This document shows positions 52,860-64,000 of a stretch of DNA of 64,000 bases, piece by piece (the stretch's first letter is position 1; each line of letters begins with the position of its first letter). Location: contig NW_021167080.1 of assembly GCF_003711515.1 (NCBI RefSeq), positions 3,756,155-3,820,154 of the forward strand. Direction: 5' to 3'. The notes beneath the pieces are model-generated. The model searched no databases. It saw nothing but the letters and a program-made list of their open reading frames with translations, and was not told the origin of the DNA. This DNA comes from Sodiomyces alkalinus F11 (lineage: Eukaryota > Ascomycota > Sordariomycetes > Glomerellales > Plectosphaerellaceae). Position numbers and translations under genes: made by a program.

Positions 52860-55800
52860 TTAGTCCTCATCATCGGTGTCAGGGGGGTGCGGCGTGCCCT
52901 TGGGGCTGTTCAGCCACTCAATGTGACGCAGGCGCCGGCGGACCTCCTGCTCCTTGAGATCCTTCTTGGTCTTCTTGCGCTTCTTCTTGGCCTTGAACTT
53001 GAGCTCGCCGGCGTCCTCGGCGCCCGAGTTGACGGCACTAGAGACGGTGCTGGGGGCGGTGGAGTTGACGGTGCTGGGGATGGCGGAGGCGGGGCGGCTG
53101 GTTCCGTTGAGCGGGGAGGGGCAGGAGTCCTCGAAGCGGTCGAGGTGGATGGCGGAGGTGGTGCGGAGGGCGACGCGGCCGTCGTTGACGAGCCACTGCT
53201 CGGAGCACAGGGCGCCGACGAACTCCTCGTTGTGGGAGATGAGGATGACGCCGCCCTTGAAGTCGCGGATGGCGACGGCGAGACCGCCGAGGGAGTCGCG
53301 GTCGAGGAAGTTGGTGGGCTCGTCCAGCACGAGGAGGTGCGGGTTGTTCCACATGGCGCCCGCGAGCACGACCTTGACCTTCTGCCCGCCCGAGAGCGAG
53401 CCGATCTCGTTGTGGTTGGCGATCTCCGGGTCGAGACCCAGGTCGAGGAAGTGCTTCGAGATGACGCTGGGTTGCAGTTCGCGGTAGCCCAGGCCTTCGC
53501 GGGAGGCTTCGTGGTCGTCGAACTCCTGGACGAGCTTGGAGAAGCCCCAGTCTTCGAGCGTCTCCCGCGAAACCTGGCTGTTGTGCTTGGGGAGCCAGTT
53601 GCGCCATTTTCTGTTCGCCTCAAGTCAGCATCCATGCTATCTGCTATTCTGGAAAACGCCCTGACAGGACATCGGGCAGCGGGAAGGGGGGGGGTGGGGG
53701 GAAAGGAGGGAAGGAGGGAAGGAGGGAAGGAGGGAACGGAAAGTAACTTACACTTCGTATTGGAAGGTCTTCTTCCACTTCTGGCGACCAACAAGGGCTT
53801 CTACCTGGCGCGGCCCCTTGCCATCGCCGGGGTCTATCACCTTGTCCATCTGCTCCCTGTCCTTGGCCGAAAGAATGCGCGTCTGCTTGAGGAAAACTTC
53901 GCGGTCGTCGCCGTTGGCATATCGCCACTGCAGATATTGGTTGGGGGTCTTCTCCAAGTGCATCTCGACGTGCTCGAGCGCGTGCTGCTTGATATAGCCG
54001 ATACGTAGGTTAGGGTGCTTCTCGACCTTGCCCGTGGTGGGGATGGTCTCGCCGGTGAGGAGCTTGATCAGCGTCGACTTGCCGGCTCCGTTCGGGCCGA
54101 TGATGGCAACGCGGGAGGACAGAGTGAGCTGGCAGGTAACGTCTGAGAGAGAAGGCTTCGTGGCGTTGGGATAGGTGTAAGAGACGTTGGACATGCGGAG
54201 GATGGTGCGGGTAAGCGACTTGACGCCGCTGAGGATGCCCGGGGGCGGGAACTTGAACTGGACGTTAGAGGCCGAGAGGGTGTAATAGCTCTTTGCCTCG
54301 GGCCTGAGCTCGACGAATCTGGCCAGGTTGCCCTTGTAGTGGCCAAGTTTCTTGTTGGGCTCGTAGTGATAGATATCGGTGGTCACGTTGTCGAGGAAAG
54401 TCGAGTCGTGGGACACGATCAAGCTGGTGATGTCGGGATGGGTCTTGAGGTAGTTCTCGAGCCAGGCGATGTTGGCCACGTCCAGGTGATTCGTCGGTTC
54501 GTCCAGGAGGAGCACGTCGGCCTTCTTCAACATGGCGCGTGCCAAGGCAAGCTTCATCTTCCATCCACCGGAGAGCGAGCCCACTTGGTGGGATTGCCGG
54601 CCTTCAGGCCCAGAGGTGAAGCCGAATTCTGCCAAGACCTCGATGATCTTATCGCGTCCTTGCTCTGCGATCTCGGGGTCTTTTGACACAAACTCGAGAA
54701 TGCTGATGTCGGCATCTTCGCCCTGGTTGTGCTCCACGTAGCACGTCCGGAGGACGTCCTGCGAAGGGAAACCCTCGAGCTTTCCGTTGGCAATGCTCCG
54801 CATCAGAGTGGACTTGCCGGCACCGTTCCTGCCGCACAAGCCATAGCGGTGGCCCTTGAGAAGCCTCAGGTTTGTGTGCGAGAGCAGAAGCATGCCTCCG
54901 TAGGCAAGGGAGAAGTCGGCATTGACAATCTCGACCTCGCCGTCGTCCTCTTTCTCTGGTACACCGTGGCGCCGTTTATCCTCGTCGACATAGTGTTTCT
55001 GGACAGCGTCGGCGATGGCATCCTGAGACTGGGTGAACAACTCCAGATAAGGCGCAATCTTGCCAGCGGTCCTGCCGACGTAACGGTGGTTCACATCTTC
55101 AGCAACCATTTCGCACACATATGTCCGCGCAAGTTTGATCAATTCGGGCGGGCCGGAGAGACCACCATTCTTCTTGATCTCGGGATCGAGAAGCTTGTCG
55201 ACGTCACTGGAAGAAACGCGCTCGACAACATCCTTGTCGCTGCCCATGGCCTTGTCGATGACGTCGAGAGCCCTCTTTGCCAGGTCTCGGACTTCGGGAA
55301 GGGAGGCTCGATCGTAAACGCCCTTGACACCGGGCTTCAGCTTGGGCAAGAAGGTGCGGGCCTCGATGGGATCGTGGACGAGCTTGGTGAGGTTCTCGAC
55401 GACGACGACGGTCTGGCGCAGAACCTCTTGGGATGTGGTCGGGGTATTCAGGGATCGTTCGAGCAAGGGAGTCAGGAAGGCCAGGACGGGGGAGGTGACG
55501 ACGGCGACGAAAGTGGTCTGGGAGAGGGCATGAATGGCCTTGCGGAGCGTCTCGGTGGAAGGCTGCTCCATGGTATCAATGAGGAGGGGTATCCGGGGCC
55601 CGACATCGTCGTTAGACAGCAGCCCGGTCAGGGAGGTCATGGTCTGAACGGCCTGCTTGGCGACTTCGGCCTTCATGTCGTGCATGCCTTCCTCGGCGAA
55701 GGGGATCAAGGCGGCGAGCTTGGTACCCATGGCGTCGCGGACGACGTCCTGCTCAGCGGCCTCCTCCTTGGTGGAGCCGACGACGAGCTTTGCCTTGTCT

Positions 55801-56330
55801 GCCATCTTTTGAAGCAGTTTGAAGGCGCCGACGGTGCCTTGCCACTTGCCCGTCTTCTTGGAAAGGTATCTGGTGAGAGCGGGGAGGAGGCCGACGACAA
55901 GGGCCTCGGCGGAGAGGTTGGCGAAGAGGGCATTGAGGCCATACTGAGCGGCGTCGCGGACGACGGCTCCCTTGTCGGCGAGGGCATCGAGGGCGAGACT
56001 GACGAGGCCGCCGTCCTGGATCAGGAAAACGACCTCGCTGAGGCGCTGTTTGGCGGGGAAGCGTTCGAAGAGGGCGCCGAGGAGGTTCTGGGCGCTCTCG
56101 CGACGGAGGCCGCTTTTCTTGTCGGTCGCTGCCTTGCGGATCTCGGCAAGGATGCCATACTGGTGAAAGCCCAGGCAGCCGACCGAGTTGAGGAGGAGGT
56201 CGCAGAGGCCATATGCGGCTTCGATGGAGGCGTTGGAAGTCTGGGCGTTAAAGATGGTGTGGAGGAAGGCGGAGACGTCCTCCTGCGATGGGGGAGGCGC
56301 CGCGTCCTTGGATACCGCCAGAAGTGTCAT
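52860..56330 (-). CDS. eEF3-like ABC-F ATPase, New1/Elf1 type
   Basis: Ribosome-associated ATPase of the eEF3 family; yeast New1 assists translation termination, and fission yeast Elf1 is annotated as an mRNA export factor. Exons are 56330-53752 and 53610-52860 (1109 aa). A HEAT-repeat region covers about residues 1-430. The first ABC domain has Walker A GRNGAGKST (about 500), signature LSGGWKMK and Walker B VLLLDEPTNHLD. The second has GPNGAGKST (about 743), a chromodomain-like insert spanning the intron (FQYEV/KWRNWLPK), LSGGQKVKVVLA and LVLDEPTNFLD. The C-terminus is a lysine-rich tail ending RRRLRHIEWLNSPKGTP and DTDDED. This tail, unlike that of true eEF3, favours New1/Elf1. It lacks the Q/N-rich prion segment of yeast New1. 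Confidence 0.88.
53701..53735. repeat. GGAGGGAA microsatellite inside the New1/Elf1 intron
   Basis: Four near-perfect GGAGGGAA units, preceded by a G-rich stretch. They lie in the 141-nt intron (53611-53751), so the transcript carries the C/T-rich complement close to the donor site. Confidence 0.75.
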
Positions 56331-58337
56331 GGTGGCCACCGGCGAGATGCTCTGAAATGATGAAGGGGGAAGGAGAAGGGGAAGGGGAAGGGGAAGGGAA
56401 GGCGTCGCAACGCGAGCCAGATGGGTGTGGTCAAGCGAGCAGCGATCAAGGTAGGCGAGAAATGTGCACACAGATGAAAATAAACAGAAGACTAAAGATT
56501 CTAGTTTGCGTGATTGACGTTGATCTCGGTCGTCGAGTCTCGTCTTCTCGAGTGAGTTCAAAGAGAAGAAGAGAACAAAAAAACGGGAGGGAGAGAGGGA
56601 GAAGAAAGCGGCGAGGGACTTTACAACCAACGGCGCCTTGGGTAGATAGGAAATATTATGGATGGAACCCCGCCATCCAATCCTGTCCTCTATGTGAAAT
56701 TTTTCGAGGGGTCCTCCTCCGTCTTTTCCCCCCATTCCTCTTTTTTTTTTCTCTGGCCTGACGCTTTATCTTATCTTACTCTCTATCTTATCGAACAGAT
56801 AACACTGCCAGACACCGGGAGCTTATTAATCCAATAATCTTGGTCTGTCAGCCAAAGGTGTTCAAAATTCAAAAATTCAAAGTCCGAAGTACGGAACGGA
56901 CACTGTAAGCTTCTCTCGAGTGAGTGTCCGATGACAACCTTCAATGAACCGCAATCTACGGATACTTCAACCGACTGTATGCCCTTCTCAGACCTAGACC
57001 GACAATTGGGCCCATAGCCATAGCAACAAGAAAATAACCAACCAAGTATATACACAATTCTGAACACCATTGAAAGCAAAGGATTCTGCCCTTGCGGAAC
57101 GACATCCGGTAAAGGCAAATATCATGATGGAAGGATCTGATGGATGATCTCTACCCCAAGGCGGCTTATGAACTAATATTTCTCTGCCAAGGCAGTCGGA
57201 CAAAATCAGCCTCGATCAAGACTTCTGACCAAACCTGATCGTCACTACCAAGCGCGCTGCCTGCAAGGGAAGATATAATGCCCATAAATTCTGGATCGTA
57301 CCTCCAGTTTCCTCTCGACGTTTAATAGTAACAACACCAGTCCAATCTGTTCTATCAAGATATTTCGAGGGGGTTCAAGGAGCATCAGGAATTACAATCT
57401 CCACATTTGTCAATAACGACCCTGTTTAAGGACAGTACGAAGTAAGAAAAAGAAATGAGAAAAAAAGAAAGAAATCGGACCCTACTCTGCACTGTGCAGC
57501 CCCGAAGACAACGAGGTTTAGCCGGGCATCGGGGGTCTCCTTTCACAGTGTCAATAATTACGTTTCAGGGGACCTTTGCAAACCCACTAGGCCCGAAGTA
57601 CCGGGACTCCGCGCCAATCAAGCGTGTCATGTACGTCACTAGGCGGTCTAGCACTCGGTGAAGAGACATAGCAATTCGCACGTTGTATCTTAGGGACTGG
57701 CATGGGTCGCGTCCCCTGAAGGGGATGACATTGCACCGTGCGGATGGTGGGATGCAGAGCAGGTGGGCCGGTGAGCGTGGGGAGGTGGGAGGAGACACTC
57801 CACTGTAGCTCCCCGCTCCCCGCCCCCCACTGTGACACTGCAGCAACAAACAGTACAACGTACGGAGTAATAGCACTTGGACCTTCTGTTTGTTCGGCAG
57901 CAAGCTGAGCACATCTCAACCCCTTCGTCTTTTCTCTCTTCCTTCCCCCACCCACCCCTTCCCACCCAGAATATTTCCTCCTTTTATAATTTTCTTTTCC
58001 CACTTATCCCTTCCGTTCTCAGCCTCTTCTATTTTGCTTTACCCCCTCAGTTTTTTTCGAGCGAATTGGGAAGGTATCTGGCGGTCAGGGCCTGGTCAGT
58101 TCTGTCTCTTCGTTCGAACAAACCTCACAACGACGACGAGAAGGTCAATCCACCGGCAGGGCAGTCAAATCATCTTGAAACGGGCTCGATGTTCCTAAAA
58201 CGATACGGTTGATTCGCTACAACGTACTCTTCATCGAACTTTTCCAAGCCTGTCAGCTCGGAAGTTGCTGTCCCAAGTCTCCTACCTAATTGCTCCGAGA
58301 CACACCGTCGTCCCCCTGGACACCACTCGTCTCGACC
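56331..58337. promoter_or_regulatory. Divergent promoter region, New1/Elf1-type gene / GH3 gene
   Basis: 2.0 kb between divergent starts. No supported gene. A GGGGAA tract (56362-56400) lies directly upstream of the New1/Elf1 ATG, and a CT-rich leader (57910-58060) precedes the GH3 start. Confidence 0.5.
56362..56400 (-). repeat. TTCCCC tract in the New1/Elf1 5' leader
   Basis: On the transcribed strand this is a run of TTCCCC hexamers ending about 30 bases before the ATG. Such CT tracts near the transcription start are common for highly expressed fungal translation genes, and may act as a promoter or leader element. Confidence 0.5.
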
Positions 58338-59305
58338 ATGGATCCGAGCAGCAAACGACTCCTGTCCGACGACGGCAGCAGACGTCGTCGCTCACAGGAT
58401 TCAGACTCCGACATTGACGTGACCGAACACCTTAGGCCCAAGTCTACAGCGACATCTACACAACCTGCCTTCCTCGGCGGCCCGCGGCCCGGTCCGTTTT
58501 CCTCGCTCCGCAGACCTTTCAAAGGCCGGTCCAGATGCTGTGTCATCGTCACCTGCGTCCTTCTCGGACTCTGGGCCATCCTCAGCGCCGGGGGTGCCGT
58601 TTTCTACACCAAGTACAAGGAGGCACCCCCCACCGGGGAGTCTCCCCCTTGGTACCCTGCTCCGAAGGGCGGCACCCTCAAATCCTGGGCCGATAGTTAC
58701 AAGAAGGCCGCCGACATGGTCTCCCGCATGACTCTTCCCGAGAAAGTGAACATCACCACTGGCACCGGTTGGAGGATGGGTCTGGCCGTCGGCACCACCG
58801 GCCCGGCTCTGCACGTCGGCTTCCCTCAGCTGCAGCTTCAGGACGGCCCTCTCGGTATTCGCTTCGCCGACAACGCCACCGCTTGGCCGGCCGGTATTAC
58901 CACCGGCGCCACCTTCAACAAGGAGCTCTTTTATCTGCGTGGGAAGGGTCACGGCCTCGAAACCCGGCAGAAGGGCATCCACGTCCTCCTCGGCCCGTGT
59001 GTGGGCCCTCTCGGCCGTATGCCAGCCGGAGGCCGCAACTGGGAAGGTTTTGGCTCCGACCCCTACCTCCAGGGCATTGCTGCCGCCGAGACCATCAAGG
59101 GCGTCCAGGACCAGGGCGTCATGGCCACCATCAAGCATTTCGTTGCCAACGAACAGGAGCATTTCCGCCAGAGTTGGGAGTGGGGCCTGCCCAACGCCCT
59201 CTCCGCCAACATCGATGACCGTACCCTCCATGAGCTCTACGCATGGCCCTTTGCTGACTCGATCAGGGCCGGCGTGGCCAGGCAAGTCAATCCACTCCCA
59301 TTCCT

Positions 59306-59338
<33 letters not shown>

Positions 59339-61307
59339 TGCTTTTCCCCCCTTTCTCGCTTATCACGCACACCCCATGCTAACCGCGCTTTGGACTTTTA
59401 GTGTCATGTGCTCGTACAACATGGTCAACAACAGCTACGCCTGCGACAACTCCAAACTCATGAACGGCATTCTCAAGGACGAGATGGGCTTCCAGGGTTT
59501 CGTCATGTCCGATTGGCTGGCCCAACGCTCTGGTGTCGGCAGTGCCCTGGCCGGCCTGGACATGACCATGCCCGGTGACGGTCTTTTTTGGGAAGATGGC
59601 AAGTCCCTCTGGGGCGGCGAGCTGTCGAGAGCCGTTCTCAACGGTTCCGTCCCCGTCGACAGGTTGAACGACATGGTCGTCCGTATCGTTGCGGCCTGGT
59701 ATCAGCTCGGCCAGGACAACAAGGAACTCTACCCCGAGGAGCTGCCCAACTTCTCCTCGTGGACCAATGAAAAGATGGGCGTACTCGCCCCGGGTAGCAA
59801 GACGCCGCAGGAGGAATCTGAGGTCAACCAATACGTCCAGGTGCTGCTGCCTCATAAGGACCTTGCTCGTCAGGTCGCTGCCGAAGGAACCGTCCTCTTG
59901 AAGAATGAGGGTGTTCTGCCTATCAGCAGGGACGGGCTGGTCGGCATCGAGCAGAAGAAGCTTCACGATGGCAAGCTCAAGGTCGGTGTTTTCGGAGAAG
60001 ACGCTGGTCCCGGCAAAGGTCCCAACTACTGCAAAGACCGCGGTTGCAACCAGGGTACTCTGGCCGAGGGATGGGGCAGCGGGTCCGCCGAGTTTCCCTA
60101 CCTCATCACGCCCGCTGAGTCCCTGAAGAGGGAGTTCGACGAGGACAAGGTGACCATCACCGAGCATCTGGACAACAAGCTCGACTACTACAAGAGAAAC
60201 CCATCTGTTCTTGCGGAACAGGACATTTGCTTTGTCTTTGCCAACTCGGACGGCGGCGAGGGCTTCCTCGCTTGGGGCAGTGTCGGTGGCGACCGCAACG
60301 ACCTTTCGCTGCAGAAGGGTGGGGACGACCTGATTGAACACGTCGTCGAGAAGTGTGGAAATGGTAACGGAGACACCGTCGTCGTCATTCACTCCGTGGG
60401 CCCCGTTGATATGGAGCGCTGGATTGAGTTGCCCCGCGTGAAGGCCGTGCTGTACGCCAACCTCCCCGGCCAAGAGAGCGGAGATGCGCTGGCGGAGCTC
60501 ATCTTCGGCGACATGAACCCGAACGGCAAGCTGCCGTACACCATTGCCAAGTCGCTCAAGGATTATGGCGAGGGGGGCCAGATTATGTATCTGCCCAACG
60601 GCGTCGTTCCCCAGCAAGACTTCAAGGAGGGCCTCTACATCGACTACCGCCACTTCGACAAGTACAATATCGAGCCCCGCTTCGAGTTCGGGTTCGGCCT
60701 GTCGTACACGACGTTTCAGTTCTCGAATGTCAAGGTCAAGTCTGTCAAGGACAAGTCGCCGCTTCCTTCGCCCCGGCCCGCCGCGAGCGCCGAGCCGCCC
60801 ACCTTCGACGAGTCGATTCCCGATCCCGAGGAGGCCCTGTGGCCCTCCGATCTCCGCCGGCTGGAGCGGTACAACTATCCGTACCTCGACTCCGTCGACG
60901 ACATCAAGCAGGACCCTTACCCGTACCCAGAGGGATACGATGTCGCTCAGGCCCTCTCCCAGGCGGGCGGCGACCAGGGCGGCAACCCCGACCTGTGGGA
61001 GACCTACGTGACCGTGACGGTCGACGTTACCAACACGGGTCCCGTGGCCGGGAAGGTGGTTCCCCAGCTTTACCTGTCGTACCCCGACACCGAGCCCGAG
61101 ATTGACTTCCCGGTCCGCGTCCTCCGCGGGTTCGAGAAGTTCAACCTGGAGAAGGGCGAGAAGAAGAGCGTTTCGTTTGACCTGACGCGGAGGGACCTCA
61201 GCTACTGGGATGTCGTGCAGCAGAATTGGGTCATGGTTACTTCTGGACAGTACTCGTTTGCCGTCGGGCAGAGTTCAAGGGATCTGCCCGTTGTTGCCAA
61301 GTGGTAG
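58338..61307 (+). CDS. Membrane-anchored GH3 beta-glucosidase
   Basis: Hydrolyses terminal beta-glucosyl residues. Exons are 58338-59281 and 59402-61307 (949 aa). A cytosolic tail of about 66 residues contains an Arg/acidic stretch (GSRRRRSQDSDSDID). One membrane helix follows at about 67-90 (VIVTCVLLGLWAILSAGGAVFY), giving type II topology. The GH3 N-terminal barrel includes LQLQDGPLGIRF and KHFVANEQE; the nucleophile is Asp352 in FVMSDWLA. A C-terminal GH3 sandwich and fibronectin-III-like domain (FEFGFGLSYTTF, VTVTVDVTNTG) complete it. The 120-nt intron has a GC donor (AG/GCAAGT) and contains a 30-C run. It is a multiple of three with no stop, so an unspliced frame of continuous length also exists; splicing restores the conserved SVMCSYN. 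The upstream in-frame TTG at 58290 is not preferred. Confidence 0.9.
59307..59336 (+). repeat. Run of 30 C inside the GH3 intron
   Basis: Uninterrupted C homopolymer between the GC donor and the CTAAC branch site. Its exact length may be affected by sequencing error. Confidence 0.85.
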
Positions 61308-61390
61308 GCTGCGACCTGCGCCGTGATAAAATAAGTGAAGAAAAGTGTATTGGGGGCATGAAGACATTTATTTGAGTTGCTTCAAGGGGT

Positions 61391-61426
<36 letters not shown>

Positions 61427-63924
61427 GGGGGGGGTATCGAGCTTTTCGGAAAGGTACTTGGGACTACGAATGACTACGAATGGGGAAAACGGGCCTAACC
61501 ACGTCTTGGCAAAATAAGAGCATCTGGAGAGATCTGAATACCATAGTAGAGAATCAAACTTGGACACGAAATTTGTTCGCCCTTAGGGCACCAGGCTTCT
61601 CCAACCAAGCTACTGGAGCAATCTCTCGACGTTTGGACCGTCCTTCGATTTGCCATTCTGCTCCATTGGGAGGCAGCCCAGGACCATTGACCAAAGGATC
61701 AAATTGTGAAACAAATATTTTGAGGGGAAAAAATAGAATCTGTCAGATTTATGTGATAATGGAGCAAGGCGCTTCTGGGCTCTTCCTTGATGTTGATATG
61801 TTTGAGAGTTGCGAGATGTAATTATGTTGGAACTGATGAGGCTTAAAGAAGGGGCATGCTGATTCATCAGGGCGCTAAAAAAAGAACACACTAAGCCATA
61901 GATGGCTGGCCTGTGCTTTAAAGTTGCGGGGTATTTTGAGCGTTTGGGATTGGCAGAGCCACAGCTGGGCCCGGACCAGACGATCGATGGGAGGCGGTGA
62001 AAACGGGCTAGACCCGTGACCAGAACGTGAACTCGGGTCAAGCAGATCATGCAATCATGCAACGGGCTGTCTAAGAGAACGCCTTTTTCACGTCTATATA
62101 CGTGTCGATATATGCCAACCATGTGGCGCTCTATTCTCACTGTAGAGTGAAGATGCTCATATGGTTCTAAGTGGAGTTCTTCCGGGATGTCACCATTCGA
62201 GGGTACGTACCATGGTTCACACCCCATCCCGCCCACCACAGGCAAAGCCGGGTTTTGAGTGCCGAGTTTTGGACAAGTGCACAAAACGGTTGCAATGAGG
62301 TGCATCGCGGAACGATTTCGGCCGACGTCTCCCAACCCCTGGCCTAGGGCAAGACCAACGTCTATCGGGCGTTTATTAGGCCTCCAACGGTGGCGGACGG
62401 AGCGCGGCCGCGCTTATAAGCGCGTCATCCAATCATATTACAAGAATTGCCGGGGTCTTACCCCACGCTAAGGTTGGACATGGGGTCGAAGACTCGAAGG
62501 AGCTGCCCCGCCACCTCTGAGCTTGTTGACTTCTACATCTCTTGTTTCTCATCGTGTTTTGTTTCGGCGGCTCCGCAATCTCACGCGATATGATCTCTTG
62601 CCCCACGTTTTCTTGGCGACCTCTTTCCGTAGCAGTCTGGCACTCGATCTATTAGTCCGATTCCTATATTCCCCGGCCAGAAGAGACGATCGGTGTCCAA
62701 AGGTACCTTCCGTCCTTGGGAGGACGAACTTCCTTTGCTGTGTGCCATAGGTATGCCCTCTACAATGCCAGGGAAGTATTATTCCTTTCTTTTACAACGA
62801 GACTATCTGATAGTCCTGGAGCCGTGTCCACTCATCCAGCAATTGGAGTTCCGAACTTCGAAGATTCCACTTGCCAGCCCGTAATTTTCACTCTTCAGTG
62901 ACTTCGTGTCGAAAGTCAAGCTCTGCACTTTCCCGAGAAATAACATATGCTACGATGCAGGCATGCCTACTGTCCAAAATCAGAGCAGGCCCTTGATCTT
63001 GCTGGGGCATAGTCAACGAGCTATCTTTGTAGGGTGCGAAGACGGCCACGTGCGGTACACTGGAGTCATCCCCATCTGGACTTGAAACCTCTCCCGTCGT
63101 GGGCCTCTCAATCGTTCAGCCCTATCTATTACTGGTGCATCATGACAGGGAAGCGCATGGGCTGCACGATAAGGTAGGGTACCCAATTTGGACAACCACG
63201 ACTAACCCTGCTCCTTGGCACTCTACCCCTGTCCGCCCCACCACGAACCGCCTCTCTGTTATATCCTCTATCGCCCCGAATGTCTCGGGTCGTGAGGATC
63301 CCTTGTCGGTTGCCCATTGTATTTTCGGCGGTTTCCAGAATGGTGGATGTCAGTTCCCGGAGACCCGTTAGCCCCTTGTGGCCCTGGCGGTCCGGGCGTA
63401 CCCGTACCTGTAGCGCCTCCGTCTATCTTCATCATACCTTGTCTTCACGACTCCGATCACTGCCAGCTTCCCGGTTTTGTTCCCTTCGAATAGCCGAACG
63501 CACTAGGCAAGGGTTCCTCGATCCTTCTGCCTCCCATCTGGAAGTTGGAACGTCTCCCGGCGATGGTTTCGCCTTTTGGCAGGTTTTCTTCGCCGGCGGT
63601 CTCCGCACCATCACCTCTCTCTTCCATAATTATACCATCTCACGATCGCAAGAAGATCGCCATCATCTTCAACTCTAACCACGGAGGCCTCTTCTTACAA
63701 AGGCATAGTGCTTGGATTAACATCAAGGAGGGAGATCATGATATAAAGTCTGTCGAAACTCACCTGAACATGGGCATCCCTTGTTGCAAGCAAGAGCAAA
63801 GATATCATCCGATCACTCCAGCTCAAGATAGGCACCGACTTCGACACTCTCCTCACCCTTACGCCCACTTCGAACCTCCAGGACTTTTGGACTATCACCA
63901 AGCATCTCCTCCTCCTCCTCCGTC
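61308..63924. other. Downstream region of GH3 gene and leader of the next gene
   Basis: 2.6 kb without a supported gene. Begins with the GH3 3' UTR and the long G run; the last 500 bases are pyrimidine-rich and resemble a leader for the frame starting at 63925. Confidence 0.5.
61393..61434 (+). repeat. Run of 32 G, then TT and 8 G, just after the GH3 gene
   Basis: Starts 86 bases after the stop codon, probably within the 3' UTR or at the transcript end. It is complementary to the C run in the intron of the same gene and could also form a G-quadruplex. Confidence 0.85.
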
Positions 63925-64000
63925 ATGTCGCCTCACCCATCTACCGGATCGAGCCACCGGAGCTCTGGTAGCAGTTACTCGGGGGGCTCCGGGTCGAGGC
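63925..64000 (+). CDS. 5' end of a serine/glycine-rich protein, cut by the window edge
   Basis: An ATG at 63925 follows a pyrimidine-rich leader and opens a frame (MSPHPSTGSSHRSSGSSYSG) that stays open to the edge. Only 25 codons are visible, low-complexity, so no family can be assigned. It may also be a chance frame. Confidence 0.4.
   Translation, partial: MSPHPSTGSSHRSSGSSYSGGSGSR

Noticed and set aside
52860..56330. Canonical eEF3 (tef3)
   Set aside because: The ABC-F architecture fits, but the C-terminal tail (RRRLRHIEWLNSPKGTP) and N-terminus match the New1/Elf1 branch better than eEF3; this should be confirmed by a tree.
54729..56360. 543-codon open frame antisense to the New1/Elf1-type gene
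   Set aside because: Same codon-bias effect; the predicted protein is low-complexity and resembles no family, while the minus strand encodes clear HEAT and ABC domains.
59379..60653. 424-codon open frame antisense to the GH3 gene
   Set aside because: Shadow of a strongly biased exon; no recognisable domain.
61610..62335. 241-codon frame on the minus strand downstream of GH3
   Set aside because: Starts at a TTG, has no domain, and lies in otherwise non-coding sequence; its length is possible by chance.

Overview
The window is nuclear chromosomal DNA of a filamentous ascomycete, most likely a Sordariomycete; the species cannot be named from the sequence. The evidence is short introns (about 46-200 nt) with GT..AG ends and CTAAC/CTGAC branch sites, pyrimidine-rich leaders, and fungal families (fungal-type GT2 glycosyltransferase, New1/Elf1 ATPase, Ivy1, Nup53, cerevisin-type protease, fungal complex I 9.5 kDa subunit). 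Genes lie on both strands, and related functions are not grouped as they would be in an operon or metabolite cluster.

Layout. 0.8-17.7 kb is a dense housekeeping block: Rab escort protein (+), meiotic cohesin Rec8 (-), oligosaccharyltransferase subunit Wbp1 (-), complex I 9.5 kDa subunit (+) and a giant BEACH/WD40 protein (-). 18-33.8 kb carries a cerevisin-type subtilase (+), a basic/serine-rich fungal protein whose frame is interrupted by one UAG (+), an acyl-protein thioesterase (-), an Ivy1-like protein (+), nucleoporin Nup53 (-) and an RNPS1-like SR protein (+). 33.8-41.5 kb is gene-poor and holds a 455-bp hAT-like MITE with an 8-bp target duplication. 41.5-43.1 kb encodes a membrane-anchored GH16 enzyme. 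43.1-48.9 kb is gene-poor again, with a tRNA-like repeat. 48.9-61.3 kb carries a GT2 glycosyltransferase (+), the New1/Elf1-type ABC-F ATPase (-) and a membrane-anchored GH3 beta-glucosidase (+). A gene start is cut off by the right edge.

Themes. Several products act on vesicle and vacuole traffic or its lipidated proteins (Rab escort protein, BEACH protein, Ivy1, thioesterase). GT2, GH16 and GH3 concern the cell surface; the last two have a cytosolic tail and a single N-terminal membrane anchor rather than a cleavable signal peptide. No CRISPR array, rRNA, complete tRNA or biosynthetic cluster was seen. The most interesting signal is the UAG at 24681-24683, in frame inside an 807-codon reading frame and sitting in the loop of a predicted hairpin. 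That resembles the stop codons recoded by A-to-I mRNA editing in Sordariomycetes; a weak 63-nt intron is the rival explanation. Gene models with introns were spliced by hand from consensus signals, reading phase and family similarity.
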